From: an uncultured Bacteroidales bacterium
GTDB taxonomy: Bacteria > Bacteroidota > Bacteroidia > Bacteroidales > Paludibacteraceae
Direction: 5' to 3'
NCBI GenBank assembly: GCA_937886455.1
Contig: CALGCU010000138.1
Location: 1 to 5,325 of the forward strand
DNA: 5,325 nucleotides
The position numbers were made by a program, and so were the translations under genes. Positions 4,930-5,325 of this stretch are shown in pieces (within the stretch, counting starts at the first letter, position 1; each line of letters starts with the position of its first letter). The notes beneath the pieces are model-generated. The model was not told the DNA's origin. It worked only from the letters and a program-made list of their open reading frames with translations, and did no database searches.

Positions 4930-5325
4930 TTATCCTATAAAATTTTTTTCTTTGAGTAGGGTGTCCACAGTGTTGTTTTCTCCGTGTGGTAGTTTGTATG
5001 TGATTTTGATGTATGCCGAGTCTTGCATGAAATTGACCGATCCTACCTCAATGCTTCTGATTTTTACTCCAATGCGTTCTTCTAAGTCGGCTTTTAGTTC
5101 TTCTCTTCTTTCCGGCTTGATGAGTTCGATTTTGTCGTAAGTGATGAGTTTTGTTGATGTATGTGTGATTATTTTATCAGATTCAAGAATCCATGTTAAT
5201 GCGATGATGAGTAGGTTTGCCAGTACTAATTCAGCGTAGGAGATGTTGAGTGCTAATCCATTGATAATGGAGATGGCAATGATGACAAATAGATAGGTCA
5301 TTTCTCTTACCGGCATTGTTTCAGT
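4930..5325 (-). CDS. DUF4956 membrane protein, C-terminal part (5' end outside window)
   Basis: Partial gene: the frame is open to the window edge, reading Thr-Glu-Thr before MPVREMTYLFVI, so the Met at 5314-5316 is internal and not the start. About 131 residues are visible. MPVREMTYLFVIIAIS is a very typical DUF4956 segment. Two hydrophobic stretches follow (about visible residues 10-27 and 33-47), giving transmembrane helices, then a soluble tail of about 80 residues with an alpha/beta ferredoxin-like look (ELKADLEERIGVKIRSIEVGSV, DSAYIKITYKL). It is an inner-membrane protein of unknown biochemical role, often beside VTC-domain polyphosphate polymerase genes, so such a gene may lie just beyond the right edge (inference). 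The promoter is outside the window. Confidence 0.85.
   Translation of the reverse strand, partial: TETMPVREMTYLFVIIAISIINGLALNISYAELVLANLLIIALTWILESDKIITHTSTKLITYDKIELIKPERREELKADLEERIGVKIRSIEVGSVNFMQDSAYIKITYKLPHGENNTVDTLLKEKNFIG

Noticed and set aside
4952..5140. Forward frame of 62 codons opposite the DUF4956 gene
   Set aside because: Antisense shadow of a recognisable membrane protein.

Overview
The window looks like chromosomal DNA from a member of the Bacteroidales (Bacteroides/Phocaeicola/Prevotella type). Evidence: promoters of the Bacteroidetes kind (TTG, 20 bp, TAnnTTTG), AT-rich starts without clear Shine-Dalgarno sequences, several consecutive lipoproteins with Bacteroidetes-type signal peptides, and families typical of this group (TlpA-like lipoprotein, DUF5715-like peptidase fold, DUF2490 barrel, DUF4956 membrane protein). 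The genus cannot be fixed from the sequence alone.

Layout. Positions 1-451 hold no convincing protein gene: there is a terminator-like hairpin at the left edge, an array of 11-bp units at 70-157, a more GC-rich structured block at about 221-305, and a promoter serving a tRNA-Arg(UCU) gene (452-525), which ends in a strong terminator. From 683 to 2120 runs a two-gene operon: a TlpA/thioredoxin-like lipoprotein followed by a lipoprotein with an M15/DUF5715-like zinc-site pattern. A hairpin terminator follows. Two more lipoprotein genes come next, each with its own promoter: an unusual thioredoxin-fold candidate with CGGS in place of CXXC (2390-3172) and a small lipocalin-like protein (3330-3812). 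Between them lies a stretch that looks like a decayed coding remnant. A strong terminator closes this rightward block at 3835-3881.

The 280-bp gap between the convergent blocks (3813-4092) is the most unusual part. It has six GTAA motifs on a 10-bp helical phase, arranged as three GTAAW-N5-GTAAC pairs. The last motif sits exactly where the -33 element of a downstream TATATTTG should be. A perfect 11-bp inverted repeat, a boxA-like GTTCTTTGA and a G-rich tract follow. No rightward gene lies downstream, so this may be a regulated promoter for an unannotated RNA antisense to the barrel gene, or an isolated leader-like element.

The right end (4093-5325, minus strand) holds a tightly coupled pair: the C-terminal part of a DUF4956 membrane protein, which starts outside the window, and a DUF2490 outer-membrane beta-barrel.

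Functional reading. The first operon combines a periplasmic thiol oxidoreductase with a cell-wall-peptidase-like lipoprotein whose putative metal ligands are flanked by cysteines, which suggests (inference) a redox partner/client relation. No complete known defence, mobile or secretion system is visible.
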